Shown here piece by piece: positions 26,345 through 35,047 of a DNA stretch of 64,000 nucleotides. Position 1 is the stretch's first letter. Every line of letters starts with the position of its first letter. The stretch is taken from positions 310,001-374,000 of the forward strand of contig NZ_JANKJG010000001.1 in assembly GCF_024733015.1 (NCBI RefSeq), written 5' to 3'. Origin of the DNA: Pseudosulfitobacter koreensis. GTDB lineage: Bacteria > Pseudomonadota > Alphaproteobacteria > Rhodobacterales > Rhodobacteraceae. Position numbers and translations under genes: made by a program. The notes under the pieces were generated by a model, which saw only the letters and a list, made by a program, of their open reading frames with translations, did not search any database and had not been told where the DNA came from.

Positions 26345-26911
26345 CTACTGCCCAAGAAGGCGATCCAATTCCTCTTCGAACCTGGTCGCAGCCAACTCCT
26401 GATCGGTGAAGGTTTCCCTCGGAGTTTCTGCTGCGCCGCTATCACTAAGGTCTCTCAGTTTAAGCTCGAGAAACGGCTCGCTTTCAACGGTCTCTTGGAT
26501 CCACGCAAAACCAAGATTCCGCCTGTCAGATGTTTTGTAGGAGAGGTAGACATCGACGTGCCTGGTTCCGTTTATCATGAAACCACCGGTCTTTACTCCC
26601 TGTCCGACTTGGTTTCCGGAGAGATCGAAGCGATCGGAAACCCGGTTGAATACAGACTGCAGATATTCCCGGCCTAGCGAAGCCTTGGGGCCGCCGAGAC
26701 GAGTCGCCAATGCAGGTGACACCACCCTCAGGCGTTGCATGAGGGCTTCTGTCAGTTCTTCCTTGCGGATGTCGTCGAGATCCGGATGGCGCTGGATATT
26801 CTCGTGCAGATTGCGAAGGGACTTCGCGTCCTCACTTGCGGCGATGCGCTGTATGGCCATGGCGACCTGCCTGTTCAGGGCCTCTGCCGATGTATTCTTG
26901 TTGTCGGCCAT
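26345..26911 (-). CDS. Unknown protein next to TniQ
   Basis: A 188-residue soluble protein with no family I recognise. The N-terminal half is helical and charged (EALNRQVAMAIQRIAASEDAKSL); the middle has a beta-rich stretch with GGFMINGTRHVDVYLSYKT; the C-terminus is acidic with a final helix (FEEELDRLLGQ). A GGAAT sequence stands close upstream of the ATG as a weak ribosome-binding site. It converges on tniQ with a 70-bp gap. Composition is similar to tniQ, suggesting it travels with it. Confidence 0.55.
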   Translation of the reverse strand: MADNKNTSAEALNRQVAMAIQRIAASEDAKSLRNLHENIQRHPDLDDIRKEELTEALMQRLRVVSPALATRLGGPKASLGREYLQSVFNRVSDRFDLSGNQVGQGVKTGGFMINGTRHVDVYLSYKTSDRRNLGFAWIQETVESEPFLELKLRDLSDSGAAETPRETFTDQELAATRFEEELDRLLGQ

Positions 26912-27217
26912 CGCGGTATTCCTTTCGAGGCTGCCCGGCAGACTAGAGCACAGCGATGCCAGACTTGAAAACAGGATCTGCCCGTGTGCGTCGCAGCGTG
27001 GGGGGACGTTACGATCTTGTCACTATCGATGGAGTACCGCCCTGACTTACCAGGCAGTGCCCACCGCATCGATCGGCCCTGAGCTGCCGTTCATCCATCC
27101 TTGGCCATGCTGCGGTGCGGTTCGTGATACCGGACATTCGCTGCAGTACTACAATCTCGACGTCAGAGAATTTCTAGACTTCGGAACGTTCCTGTCGTTG
27201 GATTGAAAGAAGGGCCG
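26912..27217. other. Non-coding spacer with degenerate intergenic repeat
   Basis: No gene seen. Around 27060-27150 the text CTGCCGTTCATCC...GCGGTGCGGTTCGTGATACCGGACATTCGCTGC resembles the degenerate spacer sequences at 30720-30900, 46600-46740 and 56260-56330. Confidence 0.4.
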
Positions 27218-28414
27218 CTATGAGCCCGCCATAATCTCGATCTCTCGACGAAGGATGAAGCTAGTGAATTCAAGAAGGTTCTTTGAATTACCAAAGGGTG
27301 CCGGTACCAAACAGCCTTCGACACCACTTGGATCGAGTTGAGGGAAACAATTGCCCAGCATCGGTTGAGATGCTCGGACGTGACCCGTATGTAAAAAATT
27401 CGAGCGATTAGAGTAGTAATCTTGTTTAAATATTTTAGCGATGTGCGCTCCGAGGTGCTTATCGGCTACTTCCGAAACACGTTGAGAAATACTAAAAATT
27501 GGTTGGCTGCAAGTTTCGCATGTTTCCTTTTCCGCGCGCGAAAGGCTTATGGCTTCAATCGCAGAAACAAATAATGTCCCTACGATATCATTGTTCGTCG
27601 CGCCCTGTTTCGACAGACGAAGCCCGCCATGAAATAGGCGCGCCGCCTTAATCGATTGCTCGTCTTCAATTTTGTCGGCAACCAATCGATCACAGTATTC
27701 AACCTGACTACGGGCTAAGCGCAGCTGCCCACCTTCAATGCTGAAGTCGTCTAACCAGTCTTCCTCGATCAAGTATGCGTTGACGACGTCGAGATCGCGC
27801 TTATCCGTAGCGGGCACATTTTCAGTCGTGGTAAACAAGGCATTCGTCATAAACGCGAAAGCATCTAGTAGCTGGTCGAGACGGGCGACGAACTCTTGGT
27901 TGCGGTCGGCCTTGTCAAACCCTACTACATTGATGGAAATTTCCATTCGACTATTATTGATTGGAAGGCACTCCCAATATTGACCGCGGTATGGTGCCAG
28001 CGGCACGTCAGTCGACGTTGCCACGCAAACTGCAAGCTTGCGTCGAACAGGGTTTTTCACGAGCTTTAGAGCTTCATCGACGGAGTCCTGTAAGCTATTA
28101 GCAAGCTCAATTGGGGGAGACACTTTGCAATCGTCAATCTCAAAACAGATGTTACGGATAACCCCGCGCGTCTCATACTCGATCGACACCCCGATTTGCC
28201 CTGACCTCGTGGTCCCGAGTGACATCCAACCAAAAGATATCCGTTTGTCTTCGCCTGTCCGACGAGGCGTATATAGCCAACCCAACTGATCATATCGGGA
28301 GCGAAGAACAGCCCATAGAGCTCGAAGAAAGAGATTGGAATCCTTCGTTGAGCTAAGCGATAGATCTCCAACCCTCACGACGTCTTTAGATTTATTCGTT
28401 TGGTTATTTGCCAT
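27218..28414 (-). CDS. HEPN-like domain protein (possible RNase)
   Basis: A 398-residue soluble protein, more AT-rich than its neighbours. The first 200 residues are beta-rich and unrecognised. The C-terminal half is helical, with a CETCSQPIF Cys pair in a loop and the segment YYSNRSNFLHTGHV, which contains R-x4-H, the catalytic motif of HEPN ribonucleases, in the helix position typical of Apea-like HEPN domains. HEPN RNases are frequent in abortive-infection and toxin systems. No partner antitoxin is adjacent. The assignment rests on one motif and the helical context, so treat it as a suggestion. Confidence 0.5.
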   Translation of the reverse strand: MANNQTNKSKDVVRVGDLSLSSTKDSNLFLRALWAVLRSRYDQLGWLYTPRRTGEDKRISFGWMSLGTTRSGQIGVSIEYETRGVIRNICFEIDDCKVSPPIELANSLQDSVDEALKLVKNPVRRKLAVCVATSTDVPLAPYRGQYWECLPINNSRMEISINVVGFDKADRNQEFVARLDQLLDAFAFMTNALFTTTENVPATDKRDLDVVNAYLIEEDWLDDFSIEGGQLRLARSQVEYCDRLVADKIEDEQSIKAARLFHGGLRLSKQGATNNDIVGTLFVSAIEAISLSRAEKETCETCSQPIFSISQRVSEVADKHLGAHIAKIFKQDYYSNRSNFLHTGHVRASQPMLGNCFPQLDPSGVEGCLVPAPFGNSKNLLEFTSFILRREIEIMAGS

Positions 28415-28804
28415 GCTTATGTCCCAAGTTGGTGTTGGTTGCTTCGGTAGAGTTGAGGGTAGTACGCTCGATCGGTAAGAAAGAAACTCCTTACAGAAGT
28501 GATTCTCCCTCTATGGTTGAGTTTGCGCCCCTCCACCCGTCAAGGTTGTTCAGATTTCAATTTCGTATACAAATTGGCGCGATCCAAGTTATTGTTTCTC
28601 CCAAATTGTAAGTGACTAATTCTAATGTATTTCTTTACGTGCGGCGCTCCGAAGATGGTAAGGTCAAAAAACGTAGTCACATAAAAGTGCGTTTTTTGTG
28701 TTATATTTTGAACAAATTCTTGACTAAATTAAGGAAGAGCTGGCATTTAAAGTGCATGAACAAGCGGCTTCCTGCTTGATACTCTGAATATTTGAGGGAA
28801 ATTC
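28415..28804. other. AT-rich non-coding region
   Basis: No gene seen. It separates two divergent genes and presumably holds both promoters. A dyad CAAAAAACG...CGTTTTTTG at 28665-28698 encloses CAC-ATAAAA-GTG and could be a terminator or operator. Confidence 0.4.
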
Positions 28805-29446
28805 ATGAATAAGTTTATTTTGGCCACAGCGTTTGCGATAGCTGGTGGCGCAGCATCTGCTGCGACGATATCCGCAAACTTTGATTTGAGAGCTGGTGGA
28901 AATTCCACCAATCAAGGCTCGCTGGATTACTCAGTAGGCGACGTCAGCCTATCGGTAACTGGCATCGTTTGCGATGATGGTAGCGGCCCTAACGCGTCGA
29001 ATTGCCGTAGCGGTATGATCGATCGAAGCAGTGTTTCTGGCATTTACTTCAATCAGCCGAATGATAGTGACCACGAAGTTGATGGACAATACTCGAATGA
29101 GTTTCTGAAGCTATCGTTTTCCCCTGACGTTACGCTCGATAGAGTAAAGTTTAGCTATTGGGATTCCAATGATGAAGCCAGGCTATACACGCTCAACGGA
29201 TCGATTTGGAATGACGAAGGCGCTATTGTCACCGGATCGAGCCATTATTACGAATATGATTTCGTTGGAACGTACACGGGTTCAATGTTCTTGCTCGGTG
29301 CCGTCGGAGAAAACGACGAGTGGAAGCTTAAGGGAGTGACAGTTGACTATACAACACCAGTACCACTTCCTGCTGCCGCTTGGTTGTTGATTGCCAGTAT
29401 CGGCGGATTGGCGGCGGCGGGTCGTGGCAAGAAGAAATCCGCTTAA
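28805..29446 (+). CDS. Secreted protein with VPLPA-CTERM sorting signal
   Basis: A 213-residue secreted protein. An N-terminal signal peptide (MNKFILATAFAIAGGAASA) is followed by a beta-rich, Asp/Ser-rich domain with one Cys pair (VCDDGSGPNASNC). The C-terminal sorting module is VPLPAAAW, then a hydrophobic helix, then RGKKKSA: the VPLPA-CTERM variant of the PEP-CTERM signal, which in Rhodobacteraceae directs proteins to a rhomboid/exosortase-type sorting route and the cell surface. The carried domain is not recognised. It is markedly AT-rich and stands alone in its transcription unit. Confidence 0.8.
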   Translation: MNKFILATAFAIAGGAASAATISANFDLRAGGNSTNQGSLDYSVGDVSLSVTGIVCDDGSGPNASNCRSGMIDRSSVSGIYFNQPNDSDHEVDGQYSNEFLKLSFSPDVTLDRVKFSYWDSNDEARLYTLNGSIWNDEGAIVTGSSHYYEYDFVGTYTGSMFLLGAVGENDEWKLKGVTVDYTTPVPLPAAAWLLIASIGGLAAAGRGKKKSA

Positions 29447-29554
29447 TCGCTTGAATTCCACACTTCATAAATGCGAACGGCGACCCGCGGGCTCGCCGTT
29501 CCTTTCATTTCTGAAATCGCAACGACTACGTGTTGAAGACATGGGTCACGACAC

Positions 29555-29938
29555 CTATTCACCTTGCGTAGCCCTGATTGCTTTCAGGTTAGAAGTTCTT
29601 TGTTCTCCCCTAGAAAGTATGCCGATCTGGTCCGCTGCCCGCGTGTAGTGCGCAATTTCGGACAGGCTGGCGTGACCTGTCCAGGCGCCGATTTGGTGTG
29701 TTGTGGCGCCGCTTTCGGCCAAGGCTGCGGCTCGAGCTGCGCGAAGCCCATGTGCTGTGCAATGTGCCGGTAAGCCTGCCTCGCTGGAGATGCGGCTCAT
29801 CCATTGCGACAGGCCTTTGACGCTGCGCGGCTTGCCGGTGCGTGTCACGATCCACTGGATGCGATCAGTCGGCAGGCACGCCAAGAAGTGCTTGTGATCC
29901 TGCGACAGTCCGCGGCACCAAGTTTGCCCTGCTTCCAA
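29555..29938 (-). pseudogene. Tyrosine recombinase, C-terminal fragment
   Basis: About 127 residues of a phage-type integrase catalytic domain: HGLRAARAAALAESG (H-x-x-R), then WTGHASLSEIAHYTRAAD (GH and the nucleophile Tyr). The N-terminal arm-binding and core domains and the first catalytic Arg region are missing or unrecognisable. It cannot be a complete integrase and is probably the scar of an integrated element. It lies 175 bp from the divergent resolvase gene. Confidence 0.7.
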
Positions 29939-30003
29939 CGGGAATCTTAGGTCAGGTGGCGAACACTAGCAGCCTTAGCTCCGCCGCCAAGCCGTCACTT
30001 CAA

Positions 30004-30109
30004 GGTATACCCTGCGGTGACGTCACCTAAACACCTGATTCAGCGTAACATCTGGGTTGACAACGACTATTTGTGACACCGTAGCCTTGGGTATAAACCC
30101 TGAGGTGAC
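30004..30109. promoter_or_regulatory. Repeated motifs upstream of resolvase (candidate res site)
   Basis: GGTATACCCTGCGGTGAC at 30004-30021 recurs as GGTATAAACCCTGAGGTGAC at 30090-30109, directly before the resolvase start. Serine resolvases bind such repeated subsites next to their own gene and autoregulate through them. Only two copies were seen by eye; a full res site has three dimer sites. Confidence 0.5.
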
Positions 30110-30111
30110 AC

Positions 30112-30657
30112 ATGACAAAAATCGGCTATGCAAGGGTCAGCACTACCGACCAAGACCTTGAAGTCCAGCTCGCCAAGCTCAAGGCGCAGGGCTGTGAAAT
30201 CATCCGGTCTGAAAAGGTATCCGGTGCCAGCCGGGACGGGCGCCGAGAGCTCAAAACAGTCATCGACTTCCTTCGCCCTGGAGATGAGTTGATGGTTGCC
30301 CGCCTTGATCGATTGGGCCGCGACACGCGCGATGTGCTAAACATCATTCACGACTGCGAACAAAAAGGGGCCTTTGTAACAGTGCTCGACCCCTACGTGT
30401 CGACACAGGGCGATATGGGGCACCTTGTCATCACCGTGCTGGGCATGGTTGCCCAAATGGAACGCCGGTTTATTAAGGATCGCCAGCGCGACGGTATAGA
30501 GCGGGCGAAGACAAATGGCATCTATAAGGGGGGTAAGCGGCGGATCGATAGGGAAGGTGTGTTGGCCCTGAAGCACGGAGGCATGACGCCCACCCAGATT
30601 GCGGCAGAGGTGGGTTGCTCGCGGATGCAGGTCTACCGGATACTTAATCATCAATGA
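30112..30657 (+). CDS. Serine resolvase/invertase (Tn3 type)
   Basis: A 181-residue small serine recombinase. The catalytic N-terminal domain begins GYARVSTTDQDLEVQ (nucleophile Ser at residue 10 in the YARVST motif) and continues with ARLDRLGRDTRD and the E-helix. The C-terminal helix-turn-helix is MTPTQIAAEVGCSRMQVYRIL. Length and motifs are normal, so it should be active. Tn3-family elements use such enzymes to resolve cointegrates; some plasmids use them for dimer resolution. No Tn3 transposase is in the window, so it is a stray or a leftover of a larger element. Confidence 0.92.
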   Translation: MTKIGYARVSTTDQDLEVQLAKLKAQGCEIIRSEKVSGASRDGRRELKTVIDFLRPGDELMVARLDRLGRDTRDVLNIIHDCEQKGAFVTVLDPYVSTQGDMGHLVITVLGMVAQMERRFIKDRQRDGIERAKTNGIYKGGKRRIDREGVLALKHGGMTPTQIAAEVGCSRMQVYRILNHQ

Positions 30658-30979
30658 GGAATGCACAGATACCTGCCGTTTGCTGCGCAGGTTGGCGAGT
30701 CTCGTTGCTTTCAAACGAGGGCTCGCCGCGATCTGTACCTGCCATTCTCGACCTCAGAAATTGCATACTGCATAGTCCAAGCTGCTGTAGGGTTACCGGT
30801 GCTCCCGGCCCATTGCCGACCTCCGCCGGAGCTATCCGTCGCTGCGGTGCGGCCCGTCATTCCTGACTTTCGCTGCGTGTGCAAAATTGAGGCGGCGGCG
30901 AACTGGTAGTCTGCCGGACTTAGCTGCTCCCCAGCGCGTCGAACCGAGTGTCAGCTTTGCCGTTCGCGCGAGTTGCACA
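30658..30979. other. Non-coding spacer with degenerate intergenic repeats
   Basis: No gene seen. It contains degenerate copies of the spacer type that joins TGCCGTTTGC, GGCGAGTC and TTTCGCTGCG phrases, similar in style to 26912-27217 and 56200-56330. Confidence 0.4.
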
Positions 30980-31783
30980 TCAACTCTGGTTCCCTCTCTC
31001 GCTCTCAAACCGTTCTCGCCACTCTTGGCTCAATGCATCGGCAAGCTTTGCTGTTGGCGTTTCGACAGCTTGGGCTTTGGTTGGATCAAGGCCCATCTCA
31101 GAAAGCACCTGCGCCAAGACCCGTTTAGGATCTTTTGATAGAGCGTTATAATTGATGCGCATGGGCTCTATCGCTTCCTGTTCGAACCACCGCTCCCAAG
31201 CTTCATCCAGTACTGCAAGTGAGGCCATGTGGTGCCTGATGGCGATGGCGTCGTATCGCGCTTCCTGTGGAGGAGCGAGGCGTTCCAGCTCTGTGCCATC
31301 CGCGTTGCGATGCCAGAGGCCCGTCTGTTCCGCACGCACACGCGAGATTGCCTGGTCCAACCGGTCGGGGCGTGAAAGATGGACGTAAAGAGTTGTGCCA
31401 AATGCTTTCTCAATTCTTTCCACGTCACTCATGCTGGCTGGAAAGAGCAGTCTTAGCTGCTGCATGAAGTGGTCGAAGCTACCACGCTGCATTCGTAATC
31501 CGAAAATATCTGTGCCGCCTTTGCCCCGCGCCACGGCGCACTTGAAAACAGTGCGAATGCATTCTTCTCTCGATGCGTAATCCGCCTGCTTCAGTCCGTA
31601 GTCATCCAGCCAATCGTCGAGCGATGACGAATGAAAGTGCGAATCCGGGTTTCCCGCACGGCTTGTCGCGGCAAGCAAACCGCACAGCAACGTGCTTCCG
31701 CTGCGTGGGGCGGTGCAGATCATGTAAGATCGAAAGGGTTTACTTGTCATGACGCGATCGCTCGTACAGTTTTGCCGCTTCAT
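30980..31783 (-). CDS. Stf0-type sulfotransferase
   Basis: A 267-residue sulfotransferase-like enzyme. TAPRSGSTLLCGLLAAT near residues 24-40 is the 5'-phosphosulfate-binding loop for PAPS, and LYVHLSRPDRLDQAISRVRA gives the 3'-phosphate-binding Arg/Ser region. Both are placed as in the Stf0 family, first known for trehalose sulfation in mycobacteria. The acceptor here is unknown; cell-surface glycans or lipids are likely. The start at 31783 was preferred over an inner ATG at 31750 because AAAGG stands at proper spacing. It stands alone between spacer sequences. Confidence 0.82.
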   Translation of the reverse strand: MKRQNCTSDRVMTSKPFRSYMICTAPRSGSTLLCGLLAATSRAGNPDSHFHSSSLDDWLDDYGLKQADYASREECIRTVFKCAVARGKGGTDIFGLRMQRGSFDHFMQQLRLLFPASMSDVERIEKAFGTTLYVHLSRPDRLDQAISRVRAEQTGLWHRNADGTELERLAPPQEARYDAIAIRHHMASLAVLDEAWERWFEQEAIEPMRINYNALSKDPKRVLAQVLSEMGLDPTKAQAVETPTAKLADALSQEWRERFESERGNQS

Positions 31784-32128
31784 AGCAGCCTTTCAAGAGC
31801 GGCGCAGCATCGGTCACTCTGGGCTCGAACTGGACCTTCGCCGCACCGAGCACTTACATCAGGAAAGCGGACAAAGCACCATTTCGCTGCGGCTGCGCCG
31901 AGGTCTGCTTTCGAGAAACCGAGTCGGTCAGGAACGGTCGTTTCTGTCGATTACAAAAACGATTTAGTTCTGCCCGCTGATCCAACCCAGCGAGACGGGA
32001 TGCACATCCCGCGGCAGCGGATATTGGCGAGAGCCGCCTCCCGGAAATGCTGAAGTAAAGTAGGGCTATTCCAAACCCAAGTCACTCAAACACTCGGCTT
32101 CTCATTCGTCTTGCGGCAATCGACAGAT
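31784..32128. other. Non-coding spacer
   Basis: No convincing gene or structure seen between the sulfotransferase start and the end of the metal operon. It contains scattered phrases of the degenerate spacer type. Confidence 0.4.
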
Positions 32129-32602
32129 TCAGGCCGCAGCCTCGTAGCTCGCAAAGACCTCGGTGCTGCCGTCGCGGTGGATCAGGAACACGTCGTAGGC
32201 CTCGCGGCTCTCCTCCGGCCCCATGCCGGGCGAACCGTAGGGCATGCCGGGCACTGCCAGGCCCACTGCATCGGGGCGCTCTGACAAGAGCCTGCGGATA
32301 TCGGCAGGCGGGACGTGACCCTCGATGAAGTAGCCATCGATCTCGCCGGTGTGGCAGGAGATCATGTCCTGTGGGATGCCATTGTCGAGCTTGTGGCGCA
32401 TCAGAAGCGTGCCGAAACTCATCTCGGTAGTCACCGCGAAGCCCTCGGCTTGCAGAATGCGCACCCAGGCCTCACAGCAGCCGCAGTTCGGGTCCTTCAG
32501 GACGTGGATCGCTGGCGCGGTCTGGGCGAGGCTCAGCTGCGGTGCGAGGACGACAAGGCTCGCGGCGCCGGAGAGCAGGCTACGTCGGGTGAGTTTTGGC
32601 AT
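32129..32602 (-). CDS. DUF411 metal-binding protein, exported (copy 1)
   Basis: A 157-residue DUF411 protein. The N-terminus carries a twin-Arg-type signal (LTRRSLLSGAASLVVLAP). The mature part has the DUF411 signature DPNCGCCEAW, then MISCHTGEIDGYFIEGHVP and GMPYGSPGM: Cys, His and Met residues suited to copper binding. Members often sit in copper and silver resistance loci and are thought to be periplasmic metal carriers. It is the last gene of the MerR-controlled minus-strand operon, 32 bp after the permease. A paralogue with the same motifs lies at 54870-55349. Confidence 0.85.
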   Translation of the reverse strand: MPKLTRRSLLSGAASLVVLAPQLSLAQTAPAIHVLKDPNCGCCEAWVRILQAEGFAVTTEMSFGTLLMRHKLDNGIPQDMISCHTGEIDGYFIEGHVPPADIRRLLSERPDAVGLAVPGMPYGSPGMGPEESREAYDVFLIHRDGSTEVFASYEAAA

Positions 32603-32634
32603 GGGGTATCCTTCAATCAGCGTTGTTCGTGTCG

Positions 32635-33831
32635 TCATCCGGCAACGTTTAGGGCCCAGCCGATCACCAGGACCTGTGGCACTGTCAGGAGCGGCAGGAG
32701 AAGTGCCGCCTTCAGTCGCCCCGTGACCTCGCGCAACACGAGAATTTCGGTGTAGTCGGTGGCCGCCCCCGCCATCAGGAAGGTGAAGGCGTTGCCGGGT
32801 GCCGCGGCGCGGGTCATCAGGTCGGCCGCTATCGGAACCGAGCCTTCCGAGCAGACCTCGATGATCGTGGCCGCGACGAGCGTGATGAAGAGGCCGAGCA
32901 GCGTGGCGCCGAACCAGGTTTCGAATATCTCCGTCGGCACCGTCGCCTGGATCAGAGCGGCGAGCACCACCCCGAAGAACAGCCAGCGCAGGACCATGCG
33001 GCTTGCCGGAAAGGCACGCTTTGCAATGTCCTTCGCGAAGGCGGCGTCGAAGCGCGTGGAGCGCAGTCCGGCCTTCGCCTCGCGCCACACGTGGAAGTCG
33101 GCGGGCAGGTTCACGCGGTTGGCGTTCGGCTTGACGCGGCCCGCGCGCTCCAGCGCCTCGACGACGAGGCCGGTGAGGAGCGCGATGATGAGGGAGGCCA
33201 CGAGGAACACCGCCATCCACTCCCAGCCCATCAGCACACCAATGATGATCGTCAGCGACAGCGAGTTCCACGGGCTTGCGATCAGGAAAGCGAAGACCTG
33301 GCCAAGGCTCGCGCCGCGCTCGTAGAGCTTGGCTCCCACCATCAGGACGCCATGGTTGCAAAGATCGAGCAGCACGCCTGCCAGCACTGCGCGCACGAGA
33401 CTCTTCGCCCCCTGGTCGCGGCCGATGATCCCGATCACGAACTCGCGCGGCACGCGGTCGATGAGGCCCACCGCCACCATGCCGACGAGGATGCCCCACC
33501 ACATCAGGTTCATCATCTCCTGCACACCGTGCGTGAAGACACCCAGCCCGAGAGGCGCGTCGTGGGGCAGGAAGAAGGCCGCGATGTAAGCGACCCCGAT
33601 CACCGCGCCGGAGCCCCAGAGAAGCCAGTCCACACGCCGCCATCGCGGTGCATCCGCACCCGCCGTCGGACCGCAGCAAGAGGCAACTGCAGTCTCTTCG
33701 CTTCCGCCGCAACACGACGCCGCCTTTGCGGAGGCAAGCCGCGGCGGCGGATCGCCCGGCAGGACGAAACCGCCGGTATCGCAGGTCGAGGCCGCGGCCC
33801 GGGCTTTTGCCGTCTGGCTGATGTCGTTCAT
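32635..33831 (-). CDS. ArsP/DUF318-type permease
   Basis: A 398-residue permease with about eight membrane segments and family motifs such as LLDLCNHGVLMVGAKLYERG, IASPWNSLSLT and EVCSEGSVPIAADL. The N-terminal cytoplasmic tail is Cys-rich (two SCCG clusters near residues 38-54), suggesting metal sensing or handover. DUF318/ArsP permeases include organoarsenical exporters, but several are linked to other metals, so the substrate is open. It is part of the minus-strand operon between the SCO/PCuAC genes and DUF411. The gap to the SCO gene is 88 bp. Confidence 0.82.
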   Translation of the reverse strand: MNDISQTAKARAAASTCDTGGFVLPGDPPPRLASAKAASCCGGSEETAVASCCGPTAGADAPRWRRVDWLLWGSGAVIGVAYIAAFFLPHDAPLGLGVFTHGVQEMMNLMWWGILVGMVAVGLIDRVPREFVIGIIGRDQGAKSLVRAVLAGVLLDLCNHGVLMVGAKLYERGASLGQVFAFLIASPWNSLSLTIIIGVLMGWEWMAVFLVASLIIALLTGLVVEALERAGRVKPNANRVNLPADFHVWREAKAGLRSTRFDAAFAKDIAKRAFPASRMVLRWLFFGVVLAALIQATVPTEIFETWFGATLLGLFITLVAATIIEVCSEGSVPIAADLMTRAAAPGNAFTFLMAGAATDYTEILVLREVTGRLKAALLLPLLTVPQVLVIGWALNVAG

Positions 33832-33919
33832 GTCGCCTTCTCCGTCATCTGATCGGAAGATAGGACCTCCAGCAGCTATAGGTTCAAGAGGATTCCGGAG
33901 AATATCTGCACGAGATCGC

Positions 33920-34558
33920 TCAGCCCGTTCCCGATACCGCTTCTGATGGGCTCCGCGCCAGTGCGCGGCGGATCTTCGGGAGCGCGAACTCGCGGGGCTC
34001 GTGGTAGTCGATGATGCTGACCAGCGCGCCCGCCGCGTCGAAGAGGAACACGCCTGAGGTGTGATTCATCGTGTAGTCGCCGCCTTCGAGGGGCGCTTTC
34101 TCGTAGCGCACCCGGAACCCTTCCGCCGCGCGCGCAATCTCGGCCGGGCTGCCGGTCCAGCCGCGGATCTGCGGATGGAAGTAGCCGACATACTCGGCCA
34201 TCGCCTCGACGGTATCCCTTTCCGGATCGACAGTGATCAGCACGACGTCGAGGGTATCGGCCTCCGTGCCGAGACCGTCGAGCCAGTGCGAAATGTCGGC
34301 GAGCGTGGTCGGGCAGACCTGCGGGCACCAAGTGAAGCCGAAGAAGACGAGAGAGGCGCGTCCGATCAGCGTCTGCGGCCCGACTGGCTGCCTCTCGTGG
34401 TCGGTCATGGCGAAGTCCATGGCGGTCAGAGGCAAGGGGCGCCCGTTGGATACATCCGGCGCGTCAGGGCCGTCGACCTGCCACCAGCCTGCGAAGAGCG
34501 TGGCCACGCCCGCGCCGAGGCCAAGCGCGCCGTATTGCAGGAGCGCGCGCCGCCGCAT
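33920..34558 (-). CDS. SCO1/SenC family copper chaperone (copy 1)
   Basis: A 212-residue membrane-anchored thioredoxin-fold protein. N-terminal anchor YGALGLGAGVATLFAGWW, then the copper site FGFTWCPQVCPTTLADI (C-x3-C) and the distal His in MNHTSGVFLFD. SCO proteins deliver copper to cytochrome oxidase or act as thiol reductases in the periplasm. Its start overlaps the stop of the PCuAC gene by one base, so the two are co-translated; PCuAC and SCO cooperate in building the CuA site. A second SCO gene opens the same operon. Confidence 0.92.
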   Translation of the reverse strand: MRRRALLQYGALGLGAGVATLFAGWWQVDGPDAPDVSNGRPLPLTAMDFAMTDHERQPVGPQTLIGRASLVFFGFTWCPQVCPTTLADISHWLDGLGTEADTLDVVLITVDPERDTVEAMAEYVGYFHPQIRGWTGSPAEIARAAEGFRVRYEKAPLEGGDYTMNHTSGVFLFDAAGALVSIIDYHEPREFALPKIRRALARSPSEAVSGTG

Positions 34559-35016
34559 CAGTCGGAGGGCCCCCGCGCCGCAATGCCGAGGATCGGCACC
34601 TCGATCGTTGCCTCCGTCCCGTCGGCAAAGATCACCGATAGGGCATAGCTCTCGCCCTCGACCATCGGGTGCTGAAGGTCCATGAGCATGACGTGAAGGC
34701 CGCCGGGCTCGAGCGCGACGGCTTCGCCCGCTGCGATCTTCACCTCCTCCATGTGCGACATGCGCGTGACGCCCTGCGCATCGGTCGTGGAAGCATGGAT
34801 CATCGGCATCATCGCGAGGTTGGTGCGCAGGCCGGTCACCACGGCTGGCTCGGCCCCGGTGTTTTGCAGCGTCATGTAGGCCACGCCGGGCCGGCTCGTC
34901 CCGATCGAGGCGCGCGACCAGGCGTCCTCGATGACGACATCCTCCCCGCCGGCGAGGACGGGGGGCGCTGTAGTCAGAAGGGCGAGGGCAAAGGCCGCAA
35001 TGCCAAATAATCTCAT
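34558..35016 (-). CDS. Periplasmic copper chaperone PCu(A)C
   Basis: A 152-residue exported protein. Signal peptide MRLFGIAAFALALLTTAPPVLAG, then the DUF461/PCuAC core. Copper ligands follow the family pattern: M-x-H in MPMIHAST, a Met in RMSHMEEV, and the late H-x-M in PGGLHVMLMDL. It binds Cu(I) in the periplasm and passes it on for oxidase assembly. The ATG at 35016 was chosen because it begins the signal peptide. It lies between the DsbA-like gene and the overlapping SCO gene. Confidence 0.92.
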   Translation of the reverse strand: MRLFGIAAFALALLTTAPPVLAGGEDVVIEDAWSRASIGTSRPGVAYMTLQNTGAEPAVVTGLRTNLAMMPMIHASTTDAQGVTRMSHMEEVKIAAGEAVALEPGGLHVMLMDLQHPMVEGESYALSVIFADGTEATIEVPILGIAARGPSD

Positions 35017-35047
35017 GTTCGGTCTCCAAACTCTGATCTGCATCCCG

